This document shows positions 34,300-42,920 of a stretch of DNA of 44,368 nt, one piece after another. Each line of letters opens with the position of its first letter. Within the stretch, counting starts at the first letter, position 1. The notes under the pieces were generated by a model. The model searched no databases and was not told the DNA's origin. It saw only the letters and a list, made by a program, of their open reading frames with translations. This stretch comes from Syntrophales bacterium (GTDB lineage Bacteria > Desulfobacterota > Syntrophia > Syntrophales > UBA2210). The stretch spans positions 1-44,368 of the forward strand of contig JALNXD010000026.1 in NCBI GenBank assembly GCA_023230565.1. Direction: 5' to 3'. A program made the translations under genes and the position numbers.

Positions 34300-34572
34300 G
34301 GTAATGCCTCCTGATGAAACCGTTGCAATGAACGGTATTTTAGAAAACAAATTAATCTATTAAAAAAGCTTCTTAAAGAAATGGAAGAATTACCTATTTG
34401 AACATGAAATCAGAGGTATATATGAAGCTTTGTATTCCGGAGGTAAAGTCATTTTTTCGAAGCGTACCATCGCGATATATGCCGGTCGTGCGTTTTCAAG
34501 GATGCACCGGATTTGTAAAAAGAATCGTAGAAATCAAGATCGAGATGGTGCGCCTGCAGACAGGTGATGAGA
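34280..34572. repeat. Direct repeat copy 2 (captured hemerythrin leader)
   Basis: This copy matches 32549-32843 with two one-base deletions and about 15 substitutions. It supplies the AGGAGG, start codon and regulon-like site for the YG-W repeat gene at 34299, so the gene seems to have acquired hemerythrin expression signals. Confidence 0.85.
34377..34396 (-). promoter_or_regulatory. Candidate regulon site 5 (degenerate, upstream of YG-W repeat gene)
   Basis: Plus strand reads GAAATGG, AAGAA, TTACCTA: the duplicated counterpart of site 4 with one base lost in the spacer. It lies 77 bases before the start at 34299. The shortened spacer may weaken it. Confidence 0.35.
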
Positions 34573-34839
34573 AAAATCGATGGAATGGTGCAGGAAAATT
34601 TTTCAAAGGTGCCGAATACATACTGCGCCTGAAGCGTTATGCATTCGCGGAATCGTTGTCATCCATCCGCGCCGCCGACCTCGCTTTGCGGCTGTTCTGC
34701 CGGAGACCGGGGCCTCGGGATGAGAAGCATGCGGCGAGGTCCCCCGGGTGAAAGCCGGATGCATCCCTTACAGTCCTCCTTGCAGTACGGTTCGACCCTC
34801 ACTGAAAGCGGTCAGGCCGTGTTCCATGAGAGGGAGCAG
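34573..34839. other. Gap between repeat copy 2 and the osmC-like gene
   Basis: No supported gene. A plus-strand frame from 34398 stays open to 34751, but its second half is not recognisable and it runs against the reading direction of all neighbours. No hairpin with a T-run was noticed. Confidence 0.4.
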
Positions 34840-35397
34840 TCATTTTTCAGGTTTCACCGATACCGGGGCGGATTTCGTGATCGTATTGTATACAGGGGAG
34901 TACTTTGCGGCCATCCGGCAGAGTTCCTCCTTCTGTTCCTCAGAAATGTCGGCATCGATCTTGAAAAAAACTCGGATTTCCTGATAGCCGACCTTCACAT
35001 CCTCGGATATTCCGAGAAACCCCCGAAGGTCGATGTCTCCCTCCAGGCGGGATTTCAGTCCTCTGATTTCCAGTCCCTTTGCCGCTGCATGGGCGATAAG
35101 GCTCGTAGTGAGGCAACCCGAGAGCGCAACCAGCAGATATTCCACAGGATTACTTCCCTCATTATTCCCAAGAAGCACGGGCGGTTCATCGATTTCAAAG
35201 ATCGCCGGCTTTCTCGATGTATCCTCCTTGAGGGCGCCGTAAAAATCTTTGACGCTGGCCCGGCAGTGAGTGCCGGCCAGCCATTCATTAGCCGCACGAA
35301 ACTGGAATTTGGCGATATCGGGATTCTCTTTTATGCTTTCAATCGTATCGAACAGTTCGTCAACGTTTATTCCATTGATGATTTTCTTTTCTGCCAT
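34840..35397 (-). CDS. OsmC/Ohr family peroxide-reducing protein
   Basis: 185 residues from ATG 35397 (GGGAG eight bases upstream; an ATG at 35400 is adjacent). The two redox Cys of the OsmC fold are present: Cys95 in VALSGCLTTSLIAHAAAKG and Cys160 in EELCRMAAKYSPVYNTI. The N-terminal 60 residues extend beyond the shortest family members. Such proteins reduce organic hydroperoxides or act in sulfur redox chemistry, using thiols. The start codon overlaps the sodC stop, so the two are translationally coupled as an oxidative-defence pair. Confidence 0.9.
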   Translation of the reverse strand: MAEKKIINGINVDELFDTIESIKENPDIAKFQFRAANEWLAGTHCRASVKDFYGALKEDTSRKPAIFEIDEPPVLLGNNEGSNPVEYLLVALSGCLTTSLIAHAAAKGLEIRGLKSRLEGDIDLRGFLGISEDVKVGYQEIRVFFKIDADISEEQKEELCRMAAKYSPVYNTITKSAPVSVKPEK

Positions 35398-35960
35398 CAT
35401 TTTTCTCCCTTCTTTTGCTCGTCAGCAATGCCTATGACGCCGCAGGCAAGTCTTGCGCCCGCGTTCCCCGTCGGCTGTGAAGTGAGATCGTCTTCATCGG
35501 CATGGATGATGACGGCCCGGCCGAGTATGGAATGTGGCCCGGAAAGTGAAATGACGGGATCGGTCCATTCATAGCGGGCCTTTCCCTGTTCGTTCGCAAC
35601 GACATTTCCCAGGTCCCCCGCGTGCCGTTCTTTCGAGTCGGGCGCACCATGCGGCTTATTTTCCGGATTGAAATGGCCGCCCGCGGAGGTCGCGTCCGGT
35701 GCCGTACAATCGCCGTATTCATGAATATGAAAGCCGTGTTTTCCCGGTGCGAGTCCTTCGATATCGGCGACAACCTTTACGCCCTTCTGAACCTTCGTAA
35801 AAGTAACAATTCCCTTAACGTTGTTCCCTTCCGTGGAATGCAGGACGGCGACGGCTTTTTCAACTTTACCGTGCTCCGTCGAGTATCCTTCCATTGGGGT
35901 CCCTCCCCAGACATACACTGCAAGAGCGACAGCAAGTACCGACAAAATGCTTTTTTTCAT
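35397..35960 (-). CDS. sodC: Periplasmic superoxide dismutase [Cu-Zn]
   Basis: 187 residues with a signal peptide (SILSVLAVALAVYVWGG). Cu ligands: His78 and His80 (HGFHIHEYGDC), bridging His96 and His153 (VIIHADEDDL). Zn ligands: His96, His104, His113 and Asp116 (HAGDLGN). Cys85 and Cys173 (RLACGVIG) form the conserved disulfide; the catalytic Arg lies in NAGARLACG. It converts superoxide to O2 and H2O2 in the periplasm, a notable find in a probable anaerobe. It is coupled to the downstream OsmC gene. Confidence 0.95.
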   Translation of the reverse strand: MKKSILSVLAVALAVYVWGGTPMEGYSTEHGKVEKAVAVLHSTEGNNVKGIVTFTKVQKGVKVVADIEGLAPGKHGFHIHEYGDCTAPDATSAGGHFNPENKPHGAPDSKERHAGDLGNVVANEQGKARYEWTDPVISLSGPHSILGRAVIIHADEDDLTSQPTGNAGARLACGVIGIADEQKKGEK

Positions 35961-35992
35961 GATGAACTCCTTTTCGATAAAATTCTGCGATC

Positions 35993-36259
35993 TTAATCGC
36001 AGGTGTAGGGATAAAAATGATGATAGCAGAACGGACCTGGATCCTTCTGCATAAGTTCAATATCTCTGTGACACATCCCGATCATGTGCCCGGAAGTTTC
36101 TTTATAATCCGGCCGCTTTTCTTCAATCCTTTTGCATTCCATGCATATCGCCTCATGATCGTAGACGGATAGAATCCTCTGATCTTTTGGATTCAAGGGC
36201 TTCTTGCACCGTGTGCATTCTACAGCACAGGTCAGTTTGCTTTTCCAGTCCAACATCAC
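35993..36259 (-). CDS. Small Cys-rich probable zinc-binding protein
   Basis: 88 residues from GTG 36259, with AGGAGG eight bases upstream (ATG 36256 is 11 away). Two CxxC pairs, CTRC (near 15) and CMEC (near 39), suggest one zinc ribbon: CTRCKKPLNPKDQRILSVYDHEAICMECK. A second cluster near the C-terminus (MCHRD...FCYHHFYPYTC) has more Cys and His. The sequence resembles uncharacterised deltaproteobacterial proteins as far as I recall. It has no signal peptide. It lies 32 bases upstream of sodC in the same direction and may share its transcript. Confidence 0.7.
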   Translation of the reverse strand: MMLDWKSKLTCAVECTRCKKPLNPKDQRILSVYDHEAICMECKRIEEKRPDYKETSGHMIGMCHRDIELMQKDPGPFCYHHFYPYTCD

Positions 36260-36345
36260 AGTTTGATCCTCCTGATGTTTTTTTCATGGTAAAACGCAAT
36301 TTTTCTTACATTGCCCGTAGTGCCCTGCGGCGGTTAGACGGACGG

Positions 36346-37899
36346 TCAGTTTTGCAGTGCCAGGGAGTAGAAATTCCGCACATCCCGATACAATTTTGCA
36401 AGCGCCTCCACATGAGTGTACATCATGTGGCCGGCGGGATAGGTTTCAATTATGACATCCTCGCGGCGCTCTTTCAGCCACATGTGACGTACCGTATATT
36501 CAACCGCAAAATAAGGTGTTGCCAGATCATACAGACCCGATGCGATAAAGACTTTTAGATTTCTGTTTACCGCAAGCGCATCTCTCAATGTATCTGAAAC
36601 CATTATAAAACCCTGATCTTCTTTCAATCCGGTGCTCCAGTCCCATTGTCGTGTGACATCGGAATTGAGGAATTCATAAACCAGATCATCTTCATACTGC
36701 AATTCTTCGCGAATATAGGCGTTCATGGCGCTCGAAAAAGGGCCGAAAAGAGGGTCCAGGGAGGGATCATAAAGCGGCCGGGGTTTGGCCGGGTCCGGTT
36801 CAATGCCGATTATGGTGCTGTCCATTCGTCCCACCATTCTATTTTCTTCAGGCAGAAGGTTTCTCGTGAATTCCATCCAGTCTATCCTGAAACGGCGTTT
36901 TCTGATAAAGTCCTCCGGCAGACCGGTGTAAGCTCTCAGCCGGTTTGCCAGCTCCCTTTTTTCCTCCTCTTTCAGCCTGCTTCCCTTTGCCAATGCACAG
37001 ACATAACGGCCGAGACAGAAACATTCTACTTCGGCGAGAAGCTCCGTCAGGGCAGTCCTGTTTCCGCCGGGAAGTGCCGCGTGATGCCATGCGGTGGCGG
37101 CATAGGTCGGAAGGAAGAGAATGTAAGGCAGATCATTTGAAGGGTGAAAGAGAATAGTATTGAAATCGAGAACCGGCGATATCAGCAGCACCCCGTTCAG
37201 ATCGATGCCGTAGCGCTGGTGAAGCCGCCATGTCAGGCCTGCTGCCCTGGTAGTTCCGTAACTTTCTCCTGCCAGAAATTTCGGTGAAAGCCACCGATTA
37301 TTTCCAGTAATGTAGAGGCGGATAAATTCAGCGATCGATTTTATATCCTGCTCATAGCCATAGAATTTTTTATTTGTTTTTTCTTCATCGGGCATGCCCC
37401 TGCTGAATCCTGTGCCTACAGGATCGACAAACACAAGATCCGTAAATAAAAGCCAGGTGAAAGGATTGTTTTTCATCTTTACAGGCGGAGGCAGTATTCT
37501 TCCATCGGCACTGAATTCAATGCGTCTGGGTCCCACCCCACCAAGGTGCAGCCAGAGAGACGCCGCGCCGGGTCCTCCATTGAAGAGGAACGTTACAGGT
37601 CTTAGTTTGCCTCCGGAATGTAACAGAGTATAGGCAGTATAGAAAATTCGGCCGCAGACATCTTCTTTATCCATCTGAATGAAACTTTCTCCTGCCAAAG
37701 CCCTGTAGTTGTATATTCTTCCGTCAATTGCTATTTCGTGCAAAGTTTCGGAAAATTTTTCATTTCTGGTTATTTTCGGCGGTTCGATTTTTTCTTCTTT
37801 TTTCTCTTCGTTGTCGTGAGCCGAAACGTTGAGAAGGGGAAGGTAATAAAAAACAATCACTAAAAATATACACACAATCCGCCGCCATCTTGTTTTCAT
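36346..37899 (-). CDS. Secreted S10 family serine carboxypeptidase-like protein
   Basis: 517 residues with a signal peptide (CIFLVIVFYYLPLLNVSA). The alpha/beta-hydrolase fold carries Ser213 in AGESYGT, Asp458 in SGLYDLATP and His491 in YPAGHMMY, the full triad. The oxyanion segment FNGGPGAASLWLHLGGVGP and VFVDPVGTGFS match bacterial S10 peptidases. It probably trims peptides in the periplasm. The gene is alone, with 86 bases to the next gene downstream. Confidence 0.9.
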   Translation of the reverse strand: MKTRWRRIVCIFLVIVFYYLPLLNVSAHDNEEKKEEKIEPPKITRNEKFSETLHEIAIDGRIYNYRALAGESFIQMDKEDVCGRIFYTAYTLLHSGGKLRPVTFLFNGGPGAASLWLHLGGVGPRRIEFSADGRILPPPVKMKNNPFTWLLFTDLVFVDPVGTGFSRGMPDEEKTNKKFYGYEQDIKSIAEFIRLYITGNNRWLSPKFLAGESYGTTRAAGLTWRLHQRYGIDLNGVLLISPVLDFNTILFHPSNDLPYILFLPTYAATAWHHAALPGGNRTALTELLAEVECFCLGRYVCALAKGSRLKEEEKRELANRLRAYTGLPEDFIRKRRFRIDWMEFTRNLLPEENRMVGRMDSTIIGIEPDPAKPRPLYDPSLDPLFGPFSSAMNAYIREELQYEDDLVYEFLNSDVTRQWDWSTGLKEDQGFIMVSDTLRDALAVNRNLKVFIASGLYDLATPYFAVEYTVRHMWLKERREDVIIETYPAGHMMYTHVEALAKLYRDVRNFYSLALQN

Positions 37900-38020
37900 T
37901 CAAAAGTTCCCTTCTTGCAATTGATACACTGAGTCTGCCAGCAGGAGACCGGAAATTATGTCAGGAAAACCGGTTTGAAACAGGTTTCTGACAGCTTCAG
38001 TTTTGTTTAAAGCGCATCGC

Positions 38021-38635
38021 TTACATATTGAGCTTTTTTGCCGTTTCCGCAACCCGGCGGCCGAGCGCCCTCGCGATATCAAGATCCTCGGCAGTTGGCT
38101 GAAGTTCATTTTGCTGACCGGCAATCGTTGTCGCTCCATAGGGTGTCCCCCCTCTTGCATCTGTATGAAGCATACCCTGGGCCGAATAGGGAACCCCCGT
38201 TACAATCATGCCAAGGTGAAGAAAGGGAATCATCATTGTAATTAGAGTTGTTTCCTGACCCCCATGGGTCGTTGCAGTAGATGTGAAGAATCCGGCGGGC
38301 TTTCCTTCCATGGCGCCTTCCTGCCAGAGCGTGGCTGTCGAATCGACAAGCTTTTTCATTTGTGCAGTCATATTCCCGTAACGCGTCGGTGAACCGATTA
38401 ACAGGCCGGCAGAGTCTTTTAAATCGTTCAGCGTACACACAGCTATGTCTTTTTGCTTTTCCCACACAGGGCGTCCAAATTCATCCTGCTCGAGCTTTTT
38501 TTGAGTGTCTTCGAATTCTTCTACACGGCGCAACACGGCCTCGACATCCCGGACCGAGCTGACTCCCTCTTCTGCCGCACGGGCCATACGGAGAACATGT
38601 CCGTACAAAGAATGGTACACTATAAGCACCTTCAC
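38021..38635 (-). CDS. wrbA: NAD(P)H:quinone oxidoreductase WrbA (flavodoxin-like)
   Basis: 204 residues, the usual length. FMN phosphate loop YHSLYGHVLRMA (7-18), the SPTRYGNMTAQMK segment, and TSTATTHGGQETTLITMMIPFLHLGM are diagnostic of WrbA. It reduces quinones by two electrons, limiting semiquinone and superoxide formation, consistent with its oxidative-defence neighbours. Confidence 0.94.
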   Translation of the reverse strand: MKVLIVYHSLYGHVLRMARAAEEGVSSVRDVEAVLRRVEEFEDTQKKLEQDEFGRPVWEKQKDIAVCTLNDLKDSAGLLIGSPTRYGNMTAQMKKLVDSTATLWQEGAMEGKPAGFFTSTATTHGGQETTLITMMIPFLHLGMIVTGVPYSAQGMLHTDARGGTPYGATTIAGQQNELQPTAEDLDIARALGRRVAETAKKLNM

Positions 38636-38782
38636 ATTCTTGTCCCCTTTCGTATTTTCAATTTTTACTGCTTCGCGTTTTGCGAGAACATCAATTTTTT
38701 AAATTATTATTGTCAGGCAGAAAATCAGTGGAAAAAGATCACGAAAAAAAAGAGCCGCAGCAGAATCAAAGGAAACTAAGTC

Positions 38783-39136
38783 TTATTCGATGAAATCCTT
38801 TAGAACGACCGCATTGTTGTGTGTTTCGTCTTTCGCTGAAAAAAGGAGCGTAATGCTTTTTTGGTTATGAACCAACCTTTTGAAAGTTTTCAATAAATAT
38901 GGTTTATCTTCAAGTTCTTCTTTATACTTTATTCTAAATTCATCCCATTTGCTGATATCATGGCCGAACCACTTTCTCAATTCGCTGCTGGGGGCGATTT
39001 CCCTGAACCAGAGATCGACCGCTGCATCATCCTTTTTGAGGCCTCTGGGCCAGAGCCGGTCGACCAATATTCTAAAGCCGTCCGTTTTTTCCGGCTTTTC
39101 ATATATTCGTTTCGTCTTGATAGAAAAACCTGCCAT
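38783..39136 (-). CDS. DUF488 family protein (YeaO-like)
   Basis: 117 residues. The family signature RIYEKPEKTDGFRILVDRLWPRGLKKDDAAVDLWFREIAPS is present, followed by LRKWFGHD and WDEFRIKYKEEL. The function of this family is not established. Candidate regulon site 8 is 64 bases upstream. Confidence 0.9.
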   Translation of the reverse strand: MAGFSIKTKRIYEKPEKTDGFRILVDRLWPRGLKKDDAAVDLWFREIAPSSELRKWFGHDISKWDEFRIKYKEELEDKPYLLKTFKRLVHNQKSITLLFSAKDETHNNAVVLKDFIE

Positions 39137-39200
39137 AATTCCTTATTGTTTTATGAGAATCTTTTTATTGTATCTTTTTAAGATTTTTCCTGGCGGCAGG

Positions 39201-39220
39201 TAAATACTATGAATGACGTA
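39201..39220 (-). promoter_or_regulatory. Candidate regulon site 8 (upstream of DUF488 gene)
   Basis: Plus strand reads TAAATAC-TATGAA-TGACGTA, dyad half-sites TACGTCA and TAAATAC. It lies 64 bases before the start at 39136 in the same orientation as the other sites. Confidence 0.5.
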
Positions 39221-39268
39221 TTTTGAAAAATTATCGCATGTAGATCATTGGGAAGCGGGCTTCAAAAA

Positions 39269-40264
39269 TCATACCGGTATACCGGCACTGGTCCCGTTTC
39301 GAGAAGAATCTGTAATATTTTCGTTCTTATTTAACAATTCATCTATCAATTTATCTTTTTCCAGCCACACATCCCGAATCCAGGCTTGAAAAGCTTCACG
39401 AAATTCAGGGTCATCAGGGTAATTTCCGTGCAGGAACCGTTCGGGAATCATATGCTCTTTAACGCGTACGATTATATGAGAAACACGGCCGCACAAAAAA
39501 TCCCAGAATCGAATTGGACCATCAGGATACACGATCGTCACGTCCAGCATTTTTCTTATTTTTCCATCCATTGCATTGAGTGCAAAAGCGAAACCGCCGG
39601 CCTTTGGTTTAAGAAGGTGGCGGTAAGGCGAATCCTGTATGCGATGCTTTTTGTTCGAAAACCTTGTTCCCTCTATGAAATTAAGAATAGTAACAGGTGT
39701 ATGCAAATAGCGCCTGCACATCTTTTTGGTTGTCTCGAGATCTTTCCCTTTTTTACCGGGATTTTTAGCCAGATATTTTTTAGAATAGCGTTTCATGAAA
39801 GGATAATCGAGGGCCCAGAACGCCGTTCCGAGAACTGGAATTAATGCGAGTTCTTTTTTAAGAAAAAATTTGGGAAAAGGAAGCCTGGTTCCCAAGGCTT
39901 TCAACAGGACAACGATATCAGTGGAAGATTGATGATTGCTGTTCAAGAAATACCATTCATTGTGTTTTACACCTGAGAGTCCCTTGATATCCCAATTAAT
40001 TTTAAGGCCGATTTTCAGTGAAACAAGAACACCCCAGATCCATGCCCTGACAAGTTTCATGGTATAACGTGCACAACGAATCTGCCATCTTTGACAAGGA
40101 ATTATCAGTTTAGAAAAAGCAAGAATATGGAGCGGCAGCGCCCAGAACAAAGTATCAGCTGCAACAAGTCCAAGACAGGTTATTCCAAGGATACAGCCGG
40201 GTAGAAATGATAGCATGAGACAGACACTCCTGACTTTTTTATTAATAATACTGGTAGCTGCCAT
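39269..40264 (-). CDS. Membrane-bound 1-acyl-glycerol-3-phosphate acyltransferase-like protein (PlsC/YihG type)
   Basis: 331 residues. The first 80 residues are largely hydrophobic with one or two membrane helices. Acyltransferase motif I is NHQSSTD (Asn110, His111, Asp116), motif III is FIEGTR near 200, and FFLKKELALIPVLG is motif II. It resembles E. coli YihG, a lysophosphatidic acid acyltransferase paralogue. It probably acylates lysophosphatidate at the inner membrane. Confidence 0.88.
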   Translation of the reverse strand: MAATSIINKKVRSVCLMLSFLPGCILGITCLGLVAADTLFWALPLHILAFSKLIIPCQRWQIRCARYTMKLVRAWIWGVLVSLKIGLKINWDIKGLSGVKHNEWYFLNSNHQSSTDIVVLLKALGTRLPFPKFFLKKELALIPVLGTAFWALDYPFMKRYSKKYLAKNPGKKGKDLETTKKMCRRYLHTPVTILNFIEGTRFSNKKHRIQDSPYRHLLKPKAGGFAFALNAMDGKIRKMLDVTIVYPDGPIRFWDFLCGRVSHIIVRVKEHMIPERFLHGNYPDDPEFREAFQAWIRDVWLEKDKLIDELLNKNENITDSSRNGTSAGIPV

Positions 40265-40538
40265 GGAATCAAGTATAAAATTGAAAAAATACCTTATTGC
40301 AAAACATGGAAAAAGTCATTGCAGGTAAAAGTGACGTTTTTCACTAAGAATCAGGCATTTTGATATAAATCCGGCATGTAAGAAGATTGAAAGAAAATAT
40401 GGAAAAGTCTATGATGCGCATGTTACAACTGAATTCCTGAAGATTGTCACACTGTGTTACGCATACGAATGCGGAATTCTAATTTAGGATGTAATAAATT
40501 ATCATTCGGCTGGTTCTATCGACAAAAGGAGAAACGAA

Positions 40539-41522
40539 ATGCTTAATTCTGAATCTGAACAGGTTTGTAAATCAGTGCATACGATACTTGTTGCCGACGA
40601 TAATGCCACGAGCCGCGGATTAATATCTGAACTGCTATCTACTGAGGGCTATCAGGTGCTGGAATCAAATGATGGCAATCACGCACTTTCCATATTGGAA
40701 AAAGAGAGAATCGATGTAGTCCTTATGGATGTAATCATGCCGGGTATGGATGGGTACGAAGCATGCCGGCGTATAAAAGGCAATCCTAAATGGTGTTTTA
40801 TTCCGGTAGTGATGCTTACAGCATTAAAGGATGTTGAAAGCCGCATAAAAGCTCTCGAAGCGGGTGCTGACGATTTTATCAGCAAGCCGTTTCATGAAGA
40901 AGAGCTAGTTACGAGGGTTAAATCATCAGCGAGGTCAAAAGAACTTCTGGATCAGCTTGAAGATACGGAAAGCATTCTCTTTGCTTTGGCAAATGTAGTC
41001 GAGGTAAAGGACCAGTATACTGAAAGGCATTTGAAAAGCATGGCCAGGTTTGCCGAACAGCTTGCCGGTCTCGCAGGATTATCGGTTATGGATCAGCGTA
41101 TGGTCCGGTATGGAGGTATTCTTCATGATATAGGGAAAGTGGGAATTAGCGATTCCATTTTATGCAAACAGGGCATGCTTACAATGGAGGAATATGAAAT
41201 TATCAAGATGCACACCATTTTAGGTGAGCAAATTGTTGAACCTATGAGGTTTGGCAGCTATGTCGCGCCAATGGTTCGCGGGCATCATGAGCGTTGGGAC
41301 GGGACCGGCTATCCCGATGGCCTTTCGGGTCAAAAAATTCCGATTGGTGCACGAATTCTGAGTATTTGCGATTCCTATGATGCCATGACAAGCGACCGTC
41401 CTTACCGTAGGGCTCTGTCTGTAGAAGAAGCCAAAAAAGAACTCCTGATGAATTCGGGAGCGCAATTCGATCCGGATCTGGTAAGGATCTTTGTGTCCAG
41501 TTTAAAAGATATTTGCGGCTAA
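40539..41522 (+). CDS. Response regulator with HD-GYP c-di-GMP phosphodiesterase domain
   Basis: 327 residues. The receiver (about 14-130) has Asp20/Asp21, phospho-acceptor Asp64 (LMDVIMP) and Lys116 (FISKPF). The HD-GYP domain (about 145-325) has the metal site HDIGK (His196-Asp197), HTILGE, GHHERWDGTGYPDGL (249-261) and DSYDAMTSDRPYR. It probably degrades c-di-GMP when phosphorylated. AAAGGAG precedes ATG 40539. No partner kinase is adjacent. Confidence 0.94.
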   Translation: MLNSESEQVCKSVHTILVADDNATSRGLISELLSTEGYQVLESNDGNHALSILEKERIDVVLMDVIMPGMDGYEACRRIKGNPKWCFIPVVMLTALKDVESRIKALEAGADDFISKPFHEEELVTRVKSSARSKELLDQLEDTESILFALANVVEVKDQYTERHLKSMARFAEQLAGLAGLSVMDQRMVRYGGILHDIGKVGISDSILCKQGMLTMEEYEIIKMHTILGEQIVEPMRFGSYVAPMVRGHHERWDGTGYPDGLSGQKIPIGARILSICDSYDAMTSDRPYRRALSVEEAKKELLMNSGAQFDPDLVRIFVSSLKDICG

Positions 41523-41622
41523 CCTCCCTTTGGGTCATCACATTTTCTTGAGAGTTCTGGCAGAAGGTACAATACTCAAAATATAATGGTCGAAAAGACA
41601 TCCTGATCATGGTAAATGTGAA

Positions 41623-41640
41623 AAATGTGAACCCGTCCCC
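41623..41640. repeat. REP-like half element
   Basis: AAATGTGAACCCGTCCCC is identical to one arm of the palindrome at 23298-23318. The complementary arm is missing. It lies 15 bases before the DNA glycosylase gene. Confidence 0.75.
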
Positions 41641-41654
41641 GAAAGTATAGATTA

Positions 41655-42341
41655 ATGAGAATATGGGATATTAATCCGGGGTATCTTAACCGTCAAAGTT
41701 TGCTTGGAGAGCATTGTGAACTGCATGCAATCGCTTCCATACTTACAAATTCCAAAATAGGATATTCGAGGCATCCTGAAACAATTCGCTGGAAAGGCTA
41801 CGGCTGGGCTTTGACACAACGTCACCGGTTACTTGCCGCTGAACTTCTGTTAAGGGGATTATGTGAGAAATCGCCGGTGAATATGCAATCCGGGGAAGGT
41901 AGATGGCCGGCAGTGTATATAGACGAGCCGGGTCGACAATTCGAATTGCTGAAAAAAAAATATGAGGAGATTGAAAAAGGACGAATATCTCTGCCGAAAA
42001 ATGAGGAACAGCTCTGGGCTCAGCATAAATATTCGGTTCTTGCCCGAAGCCCTTCTCTGTATAAGAAAATCGGCCGTGATGTATCCGCTCGGCAGTACGA
42101 TCTTTTCAAGTTGGCAGCCTTGTTGACCGAACTTCTGAGGATACCTCCGAAAGAAGGAGGAATAAGAAATGCGGTCCAGCACATGTGGGGCTATTTTTCA
42201 GGAATCTCGGGGAAAAAAGATGTACATGCCTGGCCGTCAAGAAGGCTTCTGCAAGAGACGCAAAAACTGGCAATGTCAGAAGGGAGTTCCTATATCACCG
42301 GCTCAACGGCCTTGAGTGAGTTGGCGGCTTGGCTGATATAG
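41655..42341 (+). CDS. Pyrimidine-dimer DNA glycosylase-like domain fused to YbgA/DUF1722-like domain
   Basis: 228 residues. The N-terminal part (1-70: MRIWDINPGYL, GEHCELHAI, GYSRHPETIRW, WALTQRHRLLAAELLLRG) resembles the T4 endonuclease V (PF03013) type family; Glu22 within EHCELHAI matches the region of the T4 catalytic Glu23. The second half (about 118-185: LWAQHKYSVLARSPSLYKKIGR, then RNAVQHMWGYF) resembles DUF1722 as in E. coli YbgA, encoded beside photolyase. It is probably a DNA repair protein acting on UV damage. SD is weak. Recognition is by motif memory; the boundary is approximate. Confidence 0.72.
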   Translation: MRIWDINPGYLNRQSLLGEHCELHAIASILTNSKIGYSRHPETIRWKGYGWALTQRHRLLAAELLLRGLCEKSPVNMQSGEGRWPAVYIDEPGRQFELLKKKYEEIEKGRISLPKNEEQLWAQHKYSVLARSPSLYKKIGRDVSARQYDLFKLAALLTELLRIPPKEGGIRNAVQHMWGYFSGISGKKDVHAWPSRRLLQETQKLAMSEGSSYITGSTALSELAAWLI

Positions 42342-42497
42342 TGATTTTATCCTGTTTTTTCTTCCGTATTAAAGGTAAACTTTTCGATAGTATTAAATGC
42401 TGAAGGCGTTTGCAGGTGTGCAGAAATATTGCAAAAGCTCTGCGGCGACTGTGGACAGCGTCCGCGGAAATATTACATTAAAAAAAGGAGAGAAAAA

Positions 42498-42920
42498 ATG
42501 TTTAAAAAGATTTTAGTTCCCCTTGATGGTTCCCGGGTGGCTGAAAGAATTCTGCCACAGGTTGGAGAGCTGGCAAAAATACATGACAGCGAAGTAACGC
42601 TGTTGCAGGTAGTACTGGTGCATGCGCCTCCGGTTTCAGATAGTTCAGAACCGGAAGCACATGCAATTCTTTCGGCTGAAAAATACCTGAAAGATGTGGA
42701 GCAAAAATTTAAAAACGAAGGTATAAAAGTTTCTTCTATTGTTCGTTATGGCCATGAAGCGGGAGTAATTATTGATCATGCCAAACGGCACGGTTTTGAT
42801 CTGATCGCCATGTCTACTCATGGGCGTTCCGGATTGGGTCAATTTGTCCTCGGAAGTGTCGCCAGCAAGATACTGCATGCATCTCAAGTCCCTGTGCTTT
42901 TGTTTAGAATTCAGAAATAG
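42498..42920 (+). CDS. Universal stress protein (UspA family), second copy
   Basis: 140 residues from ATG 42498 (AAAAGGAG upstream). N-terminal strand FKKILVPLDGSRVAERILP; nucleotide-binding signature MSTHGRSGLGQFVLGSVASKILHASQVPVLLF fits the G2xG9GS ATP-binding type. It differs clearly from the USP at 11779-12240 and has no regulon site upstream. Confidence 0.93.
   Translation: MFKKILVPLDGSRVAERILPQVGELAKIHDSEVTLLQVVLVHAPPVSDSSEPEAHAILSAEKYLKDVEQKFKNEGIKVSSIVRYGHEAGVIIDHAKRHGFDLIAMSTHGRSGLGQFVLGSVASKILHASQVPVLLFRIQK

Noticed and set aside
34398..34751. Plus-strand ORF of 117 codons in repeat copy 2, with a 73-codon relative at 32651-32872
   Set aside because: The differences between the two copies change residues freely, the second halves differ completely, and no family is recognisable. 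The repeat is better explained as a duplicated promoter region.
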